A DNA stretch of 64,000 nt, from contig NZ_NSLB01000002.1 in NCBI RefSeq assembly GCF_002304225.1, forward strand, positions 310,001-374,000, written 5' to 3'. The notes below the pieces were generated by a model. The model was not told the origin of the DNA, searched no databases, and was given only the letters and a program-made list of their open reading frames with translations. Numbering within the stretch: position 1 is the stretch's first letter; every line of letters starts with the position of its first letter. Of this stretch, positions 1 through 10,651 are shown in pieces. The position numbers and the translations under genes were made by a program. Source of the DNA: Pseudomonas sp. HAR-UPW-AIA-41 (GTDB lineage Bacteria > Pseudomonadota > Gammaproteobacteria > Pseudomonadales > Pseudomonadaceae).

Positions 1-1033
1 GACGCCGTGCCGAACTGACCATGGCCTGACTGAGCTGCTCCTGAACGATCAGGCGATTGGGCAGCTCGGTCAGCGGGTCATGACAGGTAAGAAATTCCAG
101 CCGTGCCTGAGTCGCCTTCTGCTCGGAAATATCGAAGAAAAAACTCACATAGTTGGTGATCTGCCCGGCCTCGCGAATCGCCGTGATGCTCAGCCACTCC
201 GGGTACACCTCGCCGTTCTTGCGCCGGTTCCACACCTCGCCCTGCCAGTAGCCACGCTCCTGCAGGCTGCGCCACATGTTCTGGTAGAAGGTCCGGTCAT
301 GCCGGCCGGAGGACAACAGGCTCGGCCGCCGCCCCTTGACCTCGGCGGCGCTGTAGCCGGTCATGTCACTGAAGGCGCGGTTGACCTCAAGAATGCCGGC
401 CTGACTGTCGGTCAGCATGATCGCCTGATTGCTGCTCTCGAATACCTTGCCCAGCAGGCTCAGGGTCTGCTCCTGGCGCTGACGCTCCAGGACGATGCCG
501 ATGATCGAGGCACCGATCTCCAGAATCTTGCGGTGGAAAGCGCCGGGTTCGCGCCCGACGAAGCTGGACAGGGCAAAGGTGCCAAGAACCTGCTGGCCGG
601 CACCGCGGATCGGCATCGACCAGCAGGCCATGAGGCCGTAATCCAGCGCCAGCGGACGAAGCTCCTGCCAGCGCGGATCGCTGTGGGTGTTGCTGACGAA
701 CACTGCCTCCCCACGGTACACCGCGTTGCCACAGGAACCGGCGTGCGGACCCGGGCGCAGATTGCTCAGGCGCACCGCCGCCGCGGCCGGAATGCTCGGC
801 GCCACATACAGCTGCAGCAGTTTCTGCTCGTCCAGCAGCATCACGCTGGCCACGGCATCGGGCAGCAACTGCTCCTCCAGCAGACAGACCTGACGGATGA
901 CCGCCAGGTGATCGAGGTTCTGCGCCACTGCAGCCAGGATTTCCTGCTGCAGGTGCAGGATTTCCTGCTGCTCGGACTCGGACAAGTCTTCGTCGCACAG
1001 GGACGGGGTCAACGCCTGGGGGATAAGGTTCAT
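1..1033 (-). CDS. GAF-PAS-GGDEF sensor protein, probable diguanylate cyclase (C-terminal part outside window)
   Basis: The frame is open from an ATG at 1033 to the window edge, giving 344 codons without a stop. Residues about 30-165 form a GAF-like domain that includes the stretch PHAGSCGNAV. Residues about 185-310 resemble a PAS domain plus PAC segment, ending in YVSFFFDISEQ. The visible end has HDPLTELPNR, the usual entry into a GGDEF domain, so the active-site loop and any EAL domain lie outside. There is no signal peptide or membrane segment, so it is probably a soluble cytoplasmic c-di-GMP enzyme driven by a ligand or redox signal. It lies downstream of apbC on the same strand, with a 151-nt gap. 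Catalytic competence cannot be judged from this part. Confidence 0.85.
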   Translation of the reverse strand, partial: MNLIPQALTPSLCDEDLSESEQQEILHLQQEILAAVAQNLDHLAVIRQVCLLEEQLLPDAVASVMLLDEQKLLQLYVAPSIPAAAAVRLSNLRPGPHAGSCGNAVYRGEAVFVSNTHSDPRWQELRPLALDYGLMACWSMPIRGAGQQVLGTFALSSFVGREPGAFHRKILEIGASIIGIVLERQRQEQTLSLLGKVFESSNQAIMLTDSQAGILEVNRAFSDMTGYSAAEVKGRRPSLLSSGRHDRTFYQNMWRSLQERGYWQGEVWNRRKNGEVYPEWLSITAIREAGQITNYVSFFFDISEQKATQARLEFLTCHDPLTELPNRLIVQEQLSQAMVSSARR

Positions 1034-1184
1034 GCGGAAAAGGCCAACTACACGCCGGGTACTGCTGCGGGGGTACAGCGAGAAAGACGCGAGAGATTAT
1101 CAACAACGATCTCGCGAAAAACTGACCCAGAGCAATATCCGGCCAGCTTGCCGCACACAAGCTGACCTGTCGGACAGACGGTGA

Positions 1185-2279
1185 TCAGTCGTCGCTGATC
1201 ACGATCGACGGCATTGCGGCGGCACCCAGACCGCTCTGGCTGATACGCGCACCGACGCAGCGCGCCATTTCCTGATAGATCATGGCGATCTGACTTTCCG
1301 GGTCGGCCACCGTGGTCGGCTTGCCGTCATCGGCCTGCAGGCGAATGGCCATCGACAGCGGCAGCGAGGCCAGCAGGTCGACGCCGTACTGCGCCGCCAG
1401 CTTCTCGCCCCCGCCCTCGCCGAACAGGTGCTCGGCATGGCCGCAGTTGCTGCAGATATGCACGGCCATGTTCTCCACCACGCCCAGCACCGGGATATTG
1501 ACCTTGCGGAACATCTCCACGCCCTTGCGCGCATCAAGCAGGGCCAGATCCTGCGGCGTGGTGACGATCACGCTGCCGGCCACCGGCACCTTCTGCGCCA
1601 GGGTCAGGTGGATATCGCCGGTACCCGGCGGCATATCGATCACCAGATAATCGAGGTTGTCCCAGGCGGTCTGGGTAATCAGCTGGATCAGCGCCCCGGA
1701 GACCATCGGCCCGCGCCAGACCACCGGCGTGTTGTCGTCGGTGAGAAAAGCCATCGACATCACCTGCACGCCGTGCGCGGTGATGGGCACAAACCACTTC
1801 TGGTCCTTGATTGCCGGCCGCGTGCCCTCGGCGATACCGAACATGATGCCCTGACTGGGGCCATAGATATCGGCATCGAGAATGCCCACCCGCGCGCCCT
1901 CGCGGGCCAGCGCAAGTGCCAGGTTGGCGGCGGTGGTGGACTTGCCGACCCCGCCCTTGCCCGAAGCCACGGCAATGATGTTCTTCACGTTGGCCAGCGC
2001 CGGCACCTGCTCCTGCGCCTTGTGCGGTTCGATGCGCACATCCACCTGCACACTGGCCGAGTCGATACCCTCGTGGTTCTCCAGCGCCATCTGCAGCATC
2101 TGCGCCCAGCCGCTCTTGAACAGGCCGCAGGCATAGCCCAGTTCCAGACGCACGCTGACCTTGCCACCCTGAATATCGATCTCGCGCACACAGCCGGCAC
2201 TCACCGGATCGAGGTTCAGGTGCGGATCGGTGAACTGACGCAGGACGGTTTCAACCAGCTGGCGGTTAACAGCGCTCAT
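1185..2279 (-). CDS. apbC: Iron-sulfur cluster carrier ATPase ApbC/Mrp
   Basis: A 364-aa protein of the Mrp/NBP35 family, which loads [4Fe-4S] clusters onto apo-proteins in the cytoplasm. Residues 1-90 form a MIP18/DUF59-type domain. The deviant Walker A motif GKGGVGKS lies at 107-114, and DMPPGTGD near 215 is the switch/Walker B region. The bridging-cluster pair CSNC is at 276-279. Length is normal for the family. The start is the ATG at 2279, just after a GGAGTTGCC ribosome-binding region. It is divergent from metG, the same head-to-head pairing seen in other pseudomonads, and the two share a 174-nt promoter region. Confidence 0.95.
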   Translation of the reverse strand: MSAVNRQLVETVLRQFTDPHLNLDPVSAGCVREIDIQGGKVSVRLELGYACGLFKSGWAQMLQMALENHEGIDSASVQVDVRIEPHKAQEQVPALANVKNIIAVASGKGGVGKSTTAANLALALAREGARVGILDADIYGPSQGIMFGIAEGTRPAIKDQKWFVPITAHGVQVMSMAFLTDDNTPVVWRGPMVSGALIQLITQTAWDNLDYLVIDMPPGTGDIHLTLAQKVPVAGSVIVTTPQDLALLDARKGVEMFRKVNIPVLGVVENMAVHICSNCGHAEHLFGEGGGEKLAAQYGVDLLASLPLSMAIRLQADDGKPTTVADPESQIAMIYQEMARCVGARISQSGLGAAAMPSIVISDD

Positions 2280-2453
2280 GGCAACTCCAGAAAAGACCGA
2301 GCAAAACAGGCGGGCATCTTACCCGAGCAGCGCCCGGCCTGCATGCCCACACCCGGCCGTGGCGGCGTGACCAAGCGCCGCTGCGGATGAAAAAAATGCG
2401 CCGCGCCTATATAGTTGCCGACCTTTCCCGTGTCACCAGTGCAGCCGATCATC

Positions 2454-4496
2454 ATGTCCGAAGCCCGCAAGATTCTCGTCACCAGCGCCCTGCCCTACGC
2501 CAATGGCTCCATTCACCTGGGCCATATGCTCGAGTACATCCAGACCGACATGTGGGTGCGTTTCCAGAAACTGCGCGGCAACCAGTGCACCTACGTCTGC
2601 GCCGACGACGCCCACGGCTCGGCCATCATGCTGCGCGCCGAGAAGGAAGGCATCACCCCGGAACAGCTGATCGCCAACGTACAGGCCGAGCACAGTGCCG
2701 ACTTCGCCGACTTCCTGGTCGACTTCGACAACTACCACTCGACCCATGCCGAGGAAAACCGCGAACTGGCCTGCGGCATCTATCTGGCGCTGCGCGACAA
2801 GGGCCACATCGCCACCCGTTCGGTAACCCAGTACTTCGACCCCGAGAAGGGCATGTTCCTCGCCGACCGCTTCATCAAGGGCACCTGCCCCAAGTGCGCG
2901 GCCGAGGACCAGTACGGCGACAACTGCGAGAAGTGTGGTGCCACCTACGCCCCGACCGACCTGAAAAACCCGCGCTCGGCCATTTCCGGCGCCGTGCCGG
3001 TGCTCAAGGAATCCAAGCACTTCTTCTTCAAGCTGCCCGATTTCGAAGCCATGCTGAAAAGCTGGACACGCAGCGGCACCCTGCAGGACGCCGTGGCCAA
3101 CAAGATTGCCGAATGGCTGGACGGCGGCCTGCAGGAGTGGGACATCTCCCGCGACGCGCCCTACTTCGGCTTCGAGATCCCCGATGAGCCGGGCAAGTAC
3201 TTCTACGTCTGGCTGGACGCGCCGGTCGGCTACATGGCCAGCTTCAAGAACCTCTGCGCCAAGCGCCCGGAGCTGGATTTCGACGCCTACTGGGGCAAGG
3301 ACTCCACCGCCGAGCTGTACCACTTCATCGGCAAGGACATCGTCAACTTCCACGCCCTGTTCTGGCCGGCCATGCTCGAAGGCGCCGGCTACCGCAAGCC
3401 CACCGCGGTCAACGTGCACGGCTACCTGACCGTCAACGGCCAGAAGATGTCCAAGTCGCGCGGCACCTTCATCAAGGCGCGCACCTACCTGGATCACCTG
3501 AACCCGGAATACCTGCGCTACTACTACGCCAGCAAACTGGGCCGCAGCGTCGATGACCTCGACCTCAACCTCGAGGATTTCGTGCAGAAGGTCAATGCCG
3601 ACCTGGTCGGCAAGGTGGTCAACATTGCCAGCCGCTGCGCCGGCTTTATCCACAAGGGCAATAACGGCGTACTGGTCAGCGCCAATCCCGAGCCGGAACT
3701 GTGGGACGCCTTCCAGACTGCCGCACCGAGCATTGCCGACGCCTACGAGGCCCGCGACTTTGCCCGCGCCATGCGCGAAATCATGGCCCTGGCCGACCGC
3801 GCCAATGCCTGGATCGCCGACAAGGCGCCGTGGTCGCTGAACAAGGTGGAAGGAAAGCAGGCCGAAGTGCAGGAAATCTGCGCCCTGGGCGTCAACCTGT
3901 TCCGCCAGCTGGTGATCATGCTCAAACCCGTGCTGCCCAAGCTGGCCGCCGATGCCGAGGCCTTCCTGAATGTTGCGCCGCTAAGCTGGGCCGACCTGAC
4001 CACGCCGCTGGCCAACCACCAGCTGAATCCGTTCAACCCGCTGCTGACCCGCATCGAGCCGGCAAAAATCGACGCCATGATCGAAGCCTCCAAGGAAGAC
4101 CTCGCCGCCGAGAACGCCGCACCGGCTGCCGCCGGCAATGGCGAACTGACCAAGGACCCGCTGGCCGCCGAGATCAACTTCGACGCCTTTGCCGCCGTTG
4201 ACCTGCGCATCGCGCTGATCGAGAAGTGCGAGTTTGTCGAGGGCGCAGACAAGCTGCTGCGCCTGACTCTGGATATCGGCGACGCCAAGCGCAACGTGTT
4301 CAGCGGCATCAAGAGCGCCTACCCGAACCCGAGCGAACTGGAAGGCCGCCTGACCCTGTACGTGGCCAACCTGGCCCCGCGCAAGATGAAGTTCGGCATC
4401 AGCGAAGGCATGGTCCTGGCCGCAGGCCCAGGCGGCAGCGAAATCTACCTGCTCAGCCCGGACAGCGGCGCCAAGCCGGGGCAGCGGGTCAAGTAA
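2454..4496 (+). CDS. metG: Methionyl-tRNA synthetase
   Basis: A 680-aa class I aminoacyl-tRNA synthetase that charges tRNA-Met. The HIGH-type motif HLGH is at residues 21-24. A zinc knuckle has cysteines at 145, 148, 158 and 161. The KMSKS loop is at 331-335. A C-terminal Trbp111-like tRNA-binding and dimerisation domain occupies about 577-680, so this is the long, dimeric form. An upstream in-frame TTG at 2415 would add 13 residues, but [15 protein letters not shown] is the conserved N terminus, so the ATG at 2454 is chosen. A long palindrome follows the stop codon. Confidence 0.97.
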   Translation: MSEARKILVTSALPYANGSIHLGHMLEYIQTDMWVRFQKLRGNQCTYVCADDAHGSAIMLRAEKEGITPEQLIANVQAEHSADFADFLVDFDNYHSTHAEENRELACGIYLALRDKGHIATRSVTQYFDPEKGMFLADRFIKGTCPKCAAEDQYGDNCEKCGATYAPTDLKNPRSAISGAVPVLKESKHFFFKLPDFEAMLKSWTRSGTLQDAVANKIAEWLDGGLQEWDISRDAPYFGFEIPDEPGKYFYVWLDAPVGYMASFKNLCAKRPELDFDAYWGKDSTAELYHFIGKDIVNFHALFWPAMLEGAGYRKPTAVNVHGYLTVNGQKMSKSRGTFIKARTYLDHLNPEYLRYYYASKLGRSVDDLDLNLEDFVQKVNADLVGKVVNIASRCAGFIHKGNNGVLVSANPEPELWDAFQTAAPSIADAYEARDFARAMREIMALADRANAWIADKAPWSLNKVEGKQAEVQEICALGVNLFRQLVIMLKPVLPKLAADAEAFLNVAPLSWADLTTPLANHQLNPFNPLLTRIEPAKIDAMIEASKEDLAAENAAPAAAGNGELTKDPLAAEINFDAFAAVDLRIALIEKCEFVEGADKLLRLTLDIGDAKRNVFSGIKSAYPNPSELEGRLTLYVANLAPRKMKFGISEGMVLAAGPGGSEIYLLSPDSGAKPGQRVK

Positions 4497-4522
4497 CCCG
4501 CCAGGCTGAGCTAGCCTTAACC

Positions 4523-4558
4523 ACGCAAACAAGCCGGCAATTGCCGGCTTGTTTGCGT
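4523..4558 (+). terminator. Perfect 36-bp palindrome after metG
   Basis: Two 18-nt arms are exact reverse complements with no unpaired loop bases. The structure lies 27 nt past the metG stop and 67 nt before rsxA. The outer arms are A-rich on the left and T-rich on the right (GTTTGCGTCTT), so it can act as an intrinsic terminator for metG. Confidence 0.75.
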
Positions 4559-4624
4559 CTTGGCGCTTCACGATAATAAGCGCCCCCATTTCCCCGGCCC
4601 CGGCCAGCGCACACGGTGTTATCG

Positions 4625-5209
4625 ATGACCGAACTCGCCCTGATCATGGTTAGCGCCATCCTGGTCAACAACTTCGTGCTGGTGCAGTTCCTCGGTCTGT
4701 GCCCGTTCATGGGCGTATCGAAGAAGATCGAGACGGCCATCGGCCTCGCGCTGGCGACCACATTCGTCCTCACCCTGGCCGCCATGTGCAGCTATCTGGT
4801 GCAGGAGTACATCCTCGAACCGCTGAACATCGAGTACCTGCGCACCATCAGCTTCATTCTGGTGATCGCCGTGGTGGTGCAGTTCACCGAAATGGTGGTG
4901 AAGAAGAGCAGCCCCCTGCTCTACCGCGTTCTGGGCATTTTCCTGCCGCTGATCACCACCAACTGCATCGTCCTCGGCGTGGCGCTGCTCAATGCCAACA
5001 AGGCCGAATTCACCTTCCTCAGTGCCAGCGTCAACGGCTTTGCCGCGGGCCTGGGCTTCTCCCTGGTACTGGTGCTGTTCGCCGCCATGCGTGAGCGCAT
5101 TGCCATTGCCGATGTACCCAAGCCGTTCCAGGGCGCGGCCATCGGCATGATTACCGCCGGGCTGATGTCGCTGGCGTTCATGGGCTTTGCCGGGTTGATC
5201 AAACTATGA
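4625..5209 (+). CDS. rsxA: Electron transport complex subunit RsxA/RnfA
   Basis: A 194-aa integral membrane subunit of the Rnf/Rsx complex, which moves electrons between NADH and ferredoxin-type carriers coupled to ion flow, and in E. coli helps reduce SoxR. It has about six hydrophobic helices. The family signature [14 protein letters not shown] follows the first helix, with a conserved cysteine. A GTG at 4616 would add three residues, but [14 protein letters not shown] is the conserved start. It is the first gene of a tight six-gene operon; its stop overlaps the rsxB start (ATGA). Confidence 0.96.
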   Translation: MTELALIMVSAILVNNFVLVQFLGLCPFMGVSKKIETAIGLALATTFVLTLAAMCSYLVQEYILEPLNIEYLRTISFILVIAVVVQFTEMVVKKSSPLLYRVLGIFLPLITTNCIVLGVALLNANKAEFTFLSASVNGFAAGLGFSLVLVLFAAMRERIAIADVPKPFQGAAIGMITAGLMSLAFMGFAGLIKL

Positions 5210-5781
5210 GTCTGGTGCTGATTGCGGTACTGGCCATCCTCGCGCTGTGTCTGATCTGCGGCGCCATCCTCGGTTTCGCGGCAGTGCGCTTCAAGGTCGA
5301 GGGCGATCCCATCGCCGAACAGATCAACGCCCTGCTGCCACAGACCCAGTGCGGCCAGTGCGGCTATCCGGGCTGCAAGCCCTACGCCGAGGCCATCGCA
5401 GCCGGCGACAAGATCAACAAGTGCCCACCCGGTGGCGAGGCCACCATCCAGGCGCTCGCCGATCTGCTCGATGTGGAGGCCGAACCGCTGGACGCCGAGG
5501 GCGGCGAGAAGCCGCAGATGGTCGCCTTCATCCGTGAAGCCGAATGCATCGGCTGCACCAAGTGCATCCAGGCCTGCCCGGTTGACGCCATCGTCGGCGC
5601 CGCCAAGCAGATGCACACGGTGATCGCCAGCGAGTGCACCGGCTGTGACCTCTGCGTGGAGCCCTGCCCGGTCGACTGTATCGACATGATTCCGGTTGGC
5701 AGCACGCTGCAGGGCTGGAAATGGGACCTGCCCGTACCGGCCAGCCAACTGATCGCAACCGACCGGGAGCACGCGGCATGA
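5206..5781 (+). CDS. rsxB: Electron transport complex subunit RsxB/RnfB
   Basis: A 191-aa iron-sulfur subunit. An N-terminal membrane anchor (residues 2-26) precedes a [4Fe-4S] domain with cysteines 49, 52, 57 and 73. A two-cluster ferredoxin domain has cysteines 114/117/120/124 and 144/147/150/154. It passes electrons between RsxC and the membrane subunits. It overlaps rsxA by 4 nt and rsxC by 4 nt, indicating translational coupling. All cluster ligands are present, so this subunit looks intact. Confidence 0.96.
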   Translation: MSLVLIAVLAILALCLICGAILGFAAVRFKVEGDPIAEQINALLPQTQCGQCGYPGCKPYAEAIAAGDKINKCPPGGEATIQALADLLDVEAEPLDAEGGEKPQMVAFIREAECIGCTKCIQACPVDAIVGAAKQMHTVIASECTGCDLCVEPCPVDCIDMIPVGSTLQGWKWDLPVPASQLIATDREHAA

Positions 5782-7310
5782 CAGCCCTGATCGACCACGC
5801 CCAACAGATCTGGGACATCCCCGGCGGCATCCACCCGGCCGAGTGCAAGACACTCTCCAACGGCTCGCCCATTCAACAGGCTCCACTGCCCCGCCAGTTG
5901 ATCGTACCGCTCAACCAGCACATCGGTGCGGCGGCCGAACCCTGCGTGGCGGTGGGTGACCGCGTACTCAAGGGCCAGTTGATCGCCAAGGCCAATGGCT
6001 TTGTCAGCGTCGCCGTGCATGCGCCAACGTCCGGACTCGTCAGCTTTATCGGCCCGCAGCCCTACCCGCATGTTTCCGGCCTGCCGGCGCCGGCCATCGT
6101 GATCGACAGCGATGGCCAGGATGAGTGGGGCGAGCTGGCGCCCTGCCCGGACTACCGCCAGCTGGACAGTGAGGCGTTGCTGGCGAAAATCCGCGATGCC
6201 GGTATCAACGGTCTTGGCGGCGCCGGTTTCCCCACCGCCGTCAAACTCAAGGCCCGTGCCGCCCAGAAAATTCATACCCTGGTGATCAACGGCACTGAGT
6301 GCGAGCCCTACATCACCGCCGATGACCTGCTGATGCGCGAGTACGCCGCCGAGCTGGTTTCCGGCATCGACATTCTGGTGCAGCTGATCCAGCCCGATGA
6401 AGTGCTGATCGGCATCGAGGACAACAAGCCCGAGGCCATCGCTGCCGTGCGCGCCGCGCTGACCGAGCGCAGCTACACACTCAAGGTGTTCCCGACCAAG
6501 TACCCGTCCGGTGGCGAGAAGCAGCTGATCCAGATCCTCACCGGCCGGGAAGTCCCCAGCGGTGGCCTGCCGGCCGATATCGGCATCGTCTGCCAGAACG
6601 TCGGCACCTGTGTGGCCATCCATGACGCAGTGGTGCACGGCAAACCGCTGATCGAGCGCATCACCACCCTCACCGGCGAAGCGCTGGCACGCCCCGGCAA
6701 CGTGCGCGCGCTGATCGGCACCCCGGTGGGCGAACTGCTTGCCTTTGCCGGCCTGGATGAGCGCAAACTCAACCGTCTGATCATGGGCGGGCCGATGATG
6801 GGCTTCACCCTGCCCTCGCTGGATGTGCCGCTGATCAAGACCAGCAACTGCCTCTTGGCCTCGACCCGTCAGGAACTGCCGACACCGCCGCCCGCCATGG
6901 CCTGCATCCGCTGTGGCGAGTGCGCCGAGGCCTGCCCGGCCAGCCTGCTACCGCAACAGCTGCACTTCTTTGCCCTCGGCCAGCAACACGACCAGCTCAA
7001 GGCGCACAACCTGTTCGACTGCATCGAGTGCGGCGCCTGTGCCTATGTCTGCCCGTCGAGCATTCCGCTGGTGCAGTACTACCGCGCGGCCAAGGCCGAG
7101 ATTCGCGAACTGGAACAGAAGCAGCAGAAGGCCGAACACTCCAAGCAGCGTTTCGAATGGCGCCAGGAGCGTCTGCGCCGCGCCGAAGAGCAGAAGGAAG
7201 CCGAGCGCATCGCCCGTGCCGAGCGTGCCGCCAAAGCCAAGGCGCCCAGGCCGAAGCCGCCACTGCGACTGCCGCGCCCTCGGCCGCCGATGAGCAGATC
7301 AAGCGCCTGA
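5778..7310 (+). CDS. rsxC: Electron transport complex subunit RsxC/RnfC, frame broken near its C terminus
   Basis: The NADH-side subunit, with a flavin/NADH-binding fold related to complex I NuoF, including [13 protein letters not shown]. Two [4Fe-4S] motifs have cysteines 376/379/382/386 and 415/418/421/425. The start is the ATG at 5778, which overlaps the rsxB stop. The frame stays RnfC-like to about codon 489 (near 7244), then becomes a proline/arginine-rich run that stops at 7310 (510 codons). From 7244 the typical lysine/alanine-rich RnfC tail continues in another frame to 8257. Adding one nucleotide near 7244 would restore a protein of about 826 aa. The catalytic part is complete either way; the break is a real indel or a sequence error. 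Confidence 0.9.
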   Translation: MTALIDHAQQIWDIPGGIHPAECKTLSNGSPIQQAPLPRQLIVPLNQHIGAAAEPCVAVGDRVLKGQLIAKANGFVSVAVHAPTSGLVSFIGPQPYPHVSGLPAPAIVIDSDGQDEWGELAPCPDYRQLDSEALLAKIRDAGINGLGGAGFPTAVKLKARAAQKIHTLVINGTECEPYITADDLLMREYAAELVSGIDILVQLIQPDEVLIGIEDNKPEAIAAVRAALTERSYTLKVFPTKYPSGGEKQLIQILTGREVPSGGLPADIGIVCQNVGTCVAIHDAVVHGKPLIERITTLTGEALARPGNVRALIGTPVGELLAFAGLDERKLNRLIMGGPMMGFTLPSLDVPLIKTSNCLLASTRQELPTPPPAMACIRCGECAEACPASLLPQQLHFFALGQQHDQLKAHNLFDCIECGACAYVCPSSIPLVQYYRAAKAEIRELEQKQQKAEHSKQRFEWRQERLRRAEEQKEAERIARAERAAKAKAPRPKPPLRLPRPRPPMSRSSA

Positions 7311-8257
7311 AGATCGAAGCCAGCATGGCGCAGGTCGCCCTGAAGAAGGCCGAGAAGCAGCTCGCCACCCACGACACCACTGAACTGCAGGCACAGGTCG
7401 CGTCGTTGCGCACCGCCGCCGATGCCGCCCAGCAGGCCCTGCAGGAAGCACTCGCGGCTGCCCCGCCTGCGCCAGTGCCTACGTCCGCACAGCCGGCCGC
7501 CGACGAGGCGCTGAAGAAGGCCAAGATCGAAGCCGCCATGTTGAAGGCGCAGATCCGCAAGCTGGAAAAGATCGAAGCGCCGACGACCGAACAGCAGAGC
7601 GAGCTGGACACTCTGCGTCAGCAGCTCACTCAGGCCGAGCAGGCTCTGGCCAGCGCCGAAGCCAGCGCGCCAGCTGCTCCCGCCAAACCCGCCGGCGACG
7701 AAGCACTGAAGAAGGCCAAGATCGAAGCGGCCATGCTCAGGGCGCAGATCCGCAAACTGGAAAAGATCGAGGCCCCGACGGCCGAGCAGCAGAGCGAACT
7801 GGTTGCCCTGCGCCAGCAACTGAGTCAGGCCGAGCAGGCTCTGGCCGCTGCTGAAAGCACTGCCGCCAGCGCACCCGCCGCCCCCGCCAATTCTCCAGGC
7901 GAGGAAGCCCTGAAGAAGGCCAAGATCGAACTGGCGATGAAGCGCGCCGAGCTGAAGAAAGCGGAAAAGGCCGGGGCCGACGAAGCCAGCCTCGCCACCC
8001 TGCGCAGCGCCCTGGCGGAGGCCGAACAGGCCCTGCACGCTGCCGAGGAGGCTTCCGGCAAACCGGCACCTGAGCTGCAGCGCCACAACAAATCGGGCGT
8101 CGACGATGCCCTGCGTGCACTGAAGACCGAGGTTGCCTTCGCCCGTGCCGATCTGCGCAAGCTGGAGCGCGATGACGCCGCCAGCAGCGAGGCGCTGGAC
8201 GCCGCGCGTACCCGACTGGCGGCCGCCGAACAGGCCCTGGCCGCCCATCAAGGTTGA
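7244..8257 (+). pseudogene. rsxC: Out-of-frame C-terminal repeat tail of RsxC
   Basis: This frame begins inside the rsxC coding region and reads [21 protein letters not shown], then about five imperfect repeats of 65-70 residues. The repeats start near 7290, 7503, 7698, 7902 and 8102. The core unit is DEALKKAKIEAAMLKAQIRK, separated by Ala/Pro linkers and Glu/Gln-rich coiled-coil stretches. Such basic, alanine-rich repeats are typical of proteobacterial RnfC tails. No ribosome-binding site precedes the first in-frame ATG (7324), so it is not a separate gene. It ends 14 nt before rsxD. Long repeats with clear codon structure argue that the loss of frame is recent or artefactual. Confidence 0.85.
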
Positions 8258-8271
8258 ATTCCGGAGACTCC

Positions 8272-9303
8272 ATGGCCCTGCCCCGCATCACATCGCCCCA
8301 CGCCAAGGGCAACAACCGCACCCAGCGCGTCATGCTGCTGGTGGCGGCGGCCTGCGCCCCTGGCGCCTTGGCCCTCACCTGGCTGTTCGGCATCGGCACG
8401 CTGGTCAATCTGGTCTGGGCCAGTCTGGTCGCAGTGGCAGTAGAAGCTGCCATTCTGGCAGTACGCCGCCGCCCGCTGGCGTTTTTCCTCAAGGACGGCA
8501 GCGCCCTGGTCACCGCTGTGCTGCTGGCCCTGGCATTGCCGCCCTATGCACCCTGGTGGCTGACTCTGGTGGCCGTCGGCTTTGCCATCGTCTTCGGCAA
8601 GCAGCTCTATGGCGGCCTCGGACAGAACCCCTTCAACCCGGCCATGCTCGGCTATGTAGTGGTGCTGATCTCCTTCCCCATCCCCATGACCAGCTGGCCA
8701 GCGCCCCACAGCGTGGGCGCATGGGAAGGCCTGCAGCACATCTTCGGTCTGGCCAGCCTGCCGGACGGCTGGAGCCAGGCCACAGCACTGGACAGCCTCA
8801 AGCTCAACAAGAGCCTGACCATGGACGAGCTGTGGGCGCAAAACCCGGCCTTTGGTCAGTTTGGCGGCAAGGCCGTGGAGTGGGTCAATCTCGCGTTTCT
8901 CCTTGGCGGCCTGTTCCTGATCCACAAGAAGATCATCAGCTGGCACGCGCCGCTGGGCATGCTCGGCGCCCTGTTCGTCATGAGCCTGATCTTCTGGAAC
9001 GGCTCAGGCTCGGACTCCAACGGCTCGCCGCTGTTCCACCTGCTGACCGGGGCCACCATGCTCGGCGCCTTCTTCATCGTCACCGACCCGGTGTCCGGCG
9101 CCACCAGCAACCTTGGCCGCGTGATCTTCGGCGCCGGTGTCGGCATTCTGGTGTACCTGATCCGCACCTGGGGCGGTTATCCGGATGGCGTGGCCTTTGC
9201 CGTGCTGCTGATGAACCTCGCCGCACCGACCATCGACTACTACACCCGCCCGCGCACCTACGGCCACCGCAAGGCCGAGCGCGGCTTCAAGCTGGGGGAA
9301 TGA
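8272..9303 (+). CDS. rsxD: Electron transport complex subunit RsxD/RnfD
   Basis: A 343-aa membrane subunit with about nine to ten helices. The covalent FMN attachment site is Thr278 in the motif DPVSGATS, as in NqrB/RnfD. A TTG at 8254 also opens the frame, but the ATG at 8272 has GGAG five nucleotides upstream and matches the family N terminus. It is followed after one nucleotide by rsxG. It forms the ion-translocating core with RsxA and RsxE. Confidence 0.95.
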   Translation: MALPRITSPHAKGNNRTQRVMLLVAAACAPGALALTWLFGIGTLVNLVWASLVAVAVEAAILAVRRRPLAFFLKDGSALVTAVLLALALPPYAPWWLTLVAVGFAIVFGKQLYGGLGQNPFNPAMLGYVVVLISFPIPMTSWPAPHSVGAWEGLQHIFGLASLPDGWSQATALDSLKLNKSLTMDELWAQNPAFGQFGGKAVEWVNLAFLLGGLFLIHKKIISWHAPLGMLGALFVMSLIFWNGSGSDSNGSPLFHLLTGATMLGAFFIVTDPVSGATSNLGRVIFGAGVGILVYLIRTWGGYPDGVAFAVLLMNLAAPTIDYYTRPRTYGHRKAERGFKLGE

Positions 9304-9304
9304 C

Positions 9305-9946
9305 ATGGCCCTGCCGGATATCTCCCGTTCGATGCTGAACAACAGCCTGGTCCTCGGGCTGTTTGCCGTACTCACGGTCGGCCTGGTCGCCATCACCCAG
9401 TTCGGCACGGCCGAGCGCATTGCTGCCGCCGAACGCGAGGCCAAGGCCCGCGCGCTTGGCGAAATCCTGCCCGCCGGCAGCTACGACAACCACCTGCTCG
9501 ACCATCCGCGCGAGGTGTTCGATCCACTGCTCGGCAACAAGACCGCCACCCCGGCCTATCTGGCCACCCTCAAGGGCCAGGCCAGCGGCATCATCCTTCA
9601 GGCCACCGCGCCGGATGGCTACAGCGGCAGCATCGTGTTGCTGGTGGGCGTGCTGGCCGACGGCCGTCTGGCTGGCGTGCGGGTCATCGGCCACAAGGAA
9701 ACCCCCGGCCTGGGCGACAAGATCGAACTGGCCAAGAGCCCGTGGATTCGCAGCTTCGAAGGCCGCTCGCTGACCAGTCCCGACGAGTCGGGCTGGGCGG
9801 TGAAGAAGGATGGCGGTCAGTTCGACCAGTTCGCCGGCGCCACCATCACCCCGCGTGCGGTGGTCAAGGCGGTGCACAAGGCGCTGCAATACTTCGATGC
9901 GCACAAGGCCGAGTTGCTGGCCGTGCAGGAGAACAGCCATGGCTAG
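9305..9946 (+). CDS. rsxG: Electron transport complex subunit RsxG/RnfG
   Basis: A 213-aa protein with one N-terminal membrane helix (residues about 12-32) and a periplasmic FMN-binding domain. The covalent flavin site is Thr180 in QFAGATITP, which has Ala where many family members have Ser. [13 protein letters not shown] near residue 125 is a family signature. Its end overlaps rsxE by 8 nt. Confidence 0.95.
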   Translation: MALPDISRSMLNNSLVLGLFAVLTVGLVAITQFGTAERIAAAEREAKARALGEILPAGSYDNHLLDHPREVFDPLLGNKTATPAYLATLKGQASGIILQATAPDGYSGSIVLLVGVLADGRLAGVRVIGHKETPGLGDKIELAKSPWIRSFEGRSLTSPDESGWAVKKDGGQFDQFAGATITPRAVVKAVHKALQYFDAHKAELLAVQENSHG

Positions 9947-10649
9947 TTATCGCGAGATCGCCGTCAACGGCCTGTGGAAGAACAACCCGGGACTGGTGCA
10001 GCTGCTGGGCCTGTGCCCCCTGCTCGGGGTCAGCAATTCCATGGTCAACGCCCTCGGCATGGGCATCGCCACCGCGCTGGTGCTGGCCGCCTCGAATGCT
10101 GCCGTGGCACTGGTGCGCAATCAGGTCACCGACGCCGTGCGCCTGCCGGTGTTCGTGATGATCATCGCCGCGCTGACCACCTGCATTGAACTACTGATGC
10201 AGGCCTTCACCTACGAGCTGTACCAGATCCTCGGCATCTTCATCCCGCTGATCACCACCAACTGCATCATCCTCGGCCGCGCCGAGGCCTTTGCCGCGAA
10301 GAACAGCGTGCTGCACGCCAGTTTTGACGGCCTGATGATGGGCGCAGGCTTCGGCCTGGTGATGCTGGCCATCGGCACCGTGCGCGAGCTGCTCGGCACC
10401 GGCGCCATTCTCGGCAACATGCACCTGCTGTTCGGCCCGATCGCCGCCCACTGGCAGCTGACTCTGTTCAGCGACTACTCCGGCTTCCTGCTGGCCATTC
10501 TGCCGCCGGGCGCCTTCCTTGTGCTGGGCCTTTTGATCGCGCTGAAAAACGTGCTCGACGAACGTGCCGCCGAAAGGGCCAAGGCCACCGCTGCCGCACC
10601 GGCACCGGCCACCAGCCGCCGCGTGCGCGTGACCGGGGTGATCGAGTAA
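9939..10649 (+). CDS. rsxE: Electron transport complex subunit RsxE/RnfE
   Basis: A 236-aa integral membrane protein, paralogous to RsxA. It has the related signature [15 protein letters not shown] and about six helices, with a short basic C-terminal tail. The ATG at 9939 lies inside the end of rsxG (8-nt overlap) and gives the conserved start [17 protein letters not shown]. It is the last rsx gene; nth starts 2 nt after its stop, the standard rsxE-nth linkage. Confidence 0.95.
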   Translation: MASYREIAVNGLWKNNPGLVQLLGLCPLLGVSNSMVNALGMGIATALVLAASNAAVALVRNQVTDAVRLPVFVMIIAALTTCIELLMQAFTYELYQILGIFIPLITTNCIILGRAEAFAAKNSVLHASFDGLMMGAGFGLVMLAIGTVRELLGTGAILGNMHLLFGPIAAHWQLTLFSDYSGFLLAILPPGAFLVLGLLIALKNVLDERAAERAKATAAAPAPATSRRVRVTGVIE

Positions 10650-10651
10650 GC

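Noticed and set aside
80-1165. 361-codon plus-strand frame at the window start
   Set aside because: The minus strand encodes a continuous GAF-PAS-GGDEF protein that explains the whole stretch.
2433-3653. 406-codon minus-strand frame inside metG
   Set aside because: Shadow of metG with no family motifs.
5382-6638. 418-codon minus-strand frame in rsxB/rsxC
   Set aside because: Shadow of the ferredoxin and RnfC coding regions.
7230-7250. Programmed -1 frameshift in rsxC
   Set aside because: There is no X-XXY-YYZ slippery heptamer in the correct frame and no strong downstream structure in view; a 1-nt indel or read error is simpler.
7503-8170. Direct repeats taken as a CRISPR or minisatellite
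   Set aside because: The repeats are coding units of about 200 nt in one frame and diverge at third positions, as expected for a repetitive protein tail.
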